This document shows positions 12,173 to 13,463 of a stretch of 13,463 bases of DNA, piece by piece; the stretch's first letter is position 1; the number at the start of each line of letters is the position of its first letter. This DNA comes from CAZFAT01 sp964517075 (GTDB taxonomy: Bacteria; Acidobacteriota; Vicinamibacteria; Vicinamibacterales; SCN-69-37). The notes under the pieces were generated by a model. The model saw only the letters and a list, made by a program, of their open reading frames with translations. It was not told the DNA's origin and ran no database searches. Where the stretch lies: contig CAZFAT010000406.1 in NCBI GenBank assembly GCA_964517075.1, positions 1-13,463 of the forward strand, given 5' to 3'. The translations under genes and the position numbers were made by a program.

Positions 12173-13463
12173 ATGGGCACAGGGTTACCCAGAAACAGTC
12201 AGTTGGGACCCGGGCAGAGGGCATCCGGCCCGCGGCCCGTGCGGCCGAGGGACGCCGAACCGGACCTGGGTGATCCGTCGTTCTATCTGAACCGTGAGCT
12301 CAGCCGGCTGTCGTTCAACCGGCGGGTCCTCGCGCAGGCCCGGGACGCCGGGCATCCGCTGCGCGACCGGATGCGGTTTCTGGCCATCGCGGCCGGCAAC
12401 CTTGATGAGTTCTACATGGTCCCCCTGGCAAGCCTCCTTCGGGAGCACCGCGCCGGCGTGGAGGCCGTCTCGCTCGACGGCCTGGAACTCGGCGAACAGG
12501 CGCGCGCCGTGCGCAACGCCGCCGACGCCATGCTCCACGACCTCGAGTCGTGCTGGACCGAACAGCTGGAGCCCGCGCTGGCCACCCAAGGGATCCAGTT
12601 GCTGGATCCGGAGGAGTACACGCCGGAGGTCGCCCGGTATCTGAGCGACCGGTTCAGCTCGACGATCTGCCCCGTTCTGACGCCGCTCGCCTTCGATCCG
12701 GGTCATCCGTTTCCCTATATGCCCAACCGCAGCAAGAACCTGGCGGTGGTCGTCCGGCAGCGACGGCGGATGCGGTTCGCGCGCGTGAACGTGCCGGAGT
12801 CGTTTCCGCGGTTCATCGAACTGCCGCGCCATCTCGCGGCGCGTCACACGTGCGTCTACCTGGAAGACGTCATCCTCCGGAACCTCCAGGAACTGTTTCC
12901 GGGCATTCCGGTGGTGAGCGCCCACCTGTTCCGGATCATCCGCGACACCGACCTCGTGCTCCTCGAGGATCAGCGCGAGGACCTGCGGGACCTGGTCGAT
13001 CGCGGGCTGCGGGAGGTGCGGCACGGCGCGATTTCGCTGTTGCAGGTGGACAGCAAGATGCCGAAGCGCGTGCTCGACATCCTCGTGGACAACTTCGAGG
13101 TCGACGAGGGCACCGCCGTCCGGTCGTCGGGTCGCATGGGCTACGCCGACTGGCAGGAACTCGCCCGGCTCGTGCCCCGCGTGGCGCTGGAGCCGCGGGT
13201 CGTCGTGCCGCGAACCCTCTGGCGGGCGGGAGACGAGCACCTCCTCTTCAACCGGATCAAGTATCAGGACTTCCTCGTGCACCACCCCTTCGATTCGTTC
13301 AGCGCGGTCGAGACGTTTCTCGAGGCCGCGGTCGCCGACCCGCAGGTCGCGGCCATCAAGATGACGCTCTATCGCATTGGCGACGACTCCCCGCTGATTG
13401 ACCTGCTGATTCGCGCCGCCGAGGCAGGCATCGAGGTGGCGGTGCTCGTCGAGCTGAAGGCCC
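12173..13463 (+). CDS. ppk1: Polyphosphate kinase 1, 3' end beyond the window
   Basis: PPK1 reversibly transfers the ATP gamma-phosphate onto inorganic polyphosphate. About 430 residues are visible of a usual 690-750. The N-domain starts with FYLNRELSRLSFNRRVL (about 37-53) and FLAIAAGNLDEFYMV. The head domain includes CPVLTPLAFDPGHPFPYMPNRSKNLAVVV, FPRFIELP, VYLEDVI, LFPG and HLFRIIRDTDL. The first phospholipase-D-like domain starts at YQDFLVHHPFDSF and reaches KMTLYRIGDDSPLIDLLIRAAEAGIEVAVLVELKA, where the Arg of LYR corresponds to E. coli Arg375. The autophosphorylated His (435 in E. coli) lies past the window edge. The start is uncertain: ATG at 12173 is used, with GGGGAG immediately before it; GTG 12239 and TTG 12203 are alternatives. 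The N-domain reads MVPLASLL where most proteins have MVRVAGL. No Pho-box was recognised. Confidence 0.92.
   Translation, partial: MGTGLPRNSQLGPGQRASGPRPVRPRDAEPDLGDPSFYLNRELSRLSFNRRVLAQARDAGHPLRDRMRFLAIAAGNLDEFYMVPLASLLREHRAGVEAVSLDGLELGEQARAVRNAADAMLHDLESCWTEQLEPALATQGIQLLDPEEYTPEVARYLSDRFSSTICPVLTPLAFDPGHPFPYMPNRSKNLAVVVRQRRRMRFARVNVPESFPRFIELPRHLAARHTCVYLEDVILRNLQELFPGIPVVSAHLFRIIRDTDLVLLEDQREDLRDLVDRGLREVRHGAISLLQVDSKMPKRVLDILVDNFEVDEGTAVRSSGRMGYADWQELARLVPRVALEPRVVVPRTLWRAGDEHLLFNRIKYQDFLVHHPFDSFSAVETFLEAAVADPQVAAIKMTLYRIGDDSPLIDLLIRAAEAGIEVAVLVELKA

Noticed and set aside
12185..13285. A 366-codon minus-strand frame opposite ppk1.
   Set aside because: It is antisense to strongly conserved PPK1 sequence and has shadow-type composition.

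Overview
The window is very G+C-rich and resembles a soil-type Acidobacteriota chromosome, possibly of the Vicinamibacteria kind. This lineage call is an inference from gene content: an ADOP-type duplicated permease without an ATPase partner, a large exported carboxypeptidase-regulatory-like repeat protein, a BACON-domain lipoprotein, DUF4399 and DUF3943 proteins, and low-complexity intergenic octamer arrays. No rRNA, tRNA, CRISPR array, insertion sequence or phage gene was found.

Layout. At the left edge is the 5' part of cysD (sulfate activation), minus strand, running off the window. Its leader is the most striking element here. A promoter (TTGACA, 18 bp, GAAAAT) sits only 9 bp before a 23-codon upstream ORF, MSMTRLACACCCCR..., with five cysteine codons, four of them consecutive. 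An intrinsic-type terminator follows immediately before the cysD start codon, and a 7-nt segment inside the small ORF is exactly complementary to part of that terminator. This reads as a cysteine-sensing transcription attenuator. Upstream on the same strand are an AraC-MGMT fusion (Ada-like alkylation repair) and a small exported DUF4399 protein, separated by a 13-bp inverted repeat.

The centre holds the 822-aa ADOP permease (plus), a convergent tandem universal stress protein (minus), and an exported repeat protein (plus). The last two are divergent around an A+T-rich patch with three 19-bp direct repeats. Next come an unrecognised exported protein (minus) and a scar region: an approximately 68-bp copy of the 3' end of the repeat-protein gene, followed by a DUF3943 gene that has lost its signal peptide and start.

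The right part has three minus-strand genes: a BACON lipoprotein, a Mug-type uracil-DNA glycosylase, and an unrecognised cysteine-containing exported protein whose 3' end overlaps the DUF3943 frame tail to tail. Two related octamer arrays lie here, one abutting the glycosylase stop codon and one in the divergent region before ppk1. ppk1 (polyphosphate kinase) runs off the right edge before its catalytic histidine.

The genes do not form one pathway. The functional links that can be supported are cysD with its own Cys-codon leader, and two separately placed DNA base-repair genes (Ada-like and Mug).
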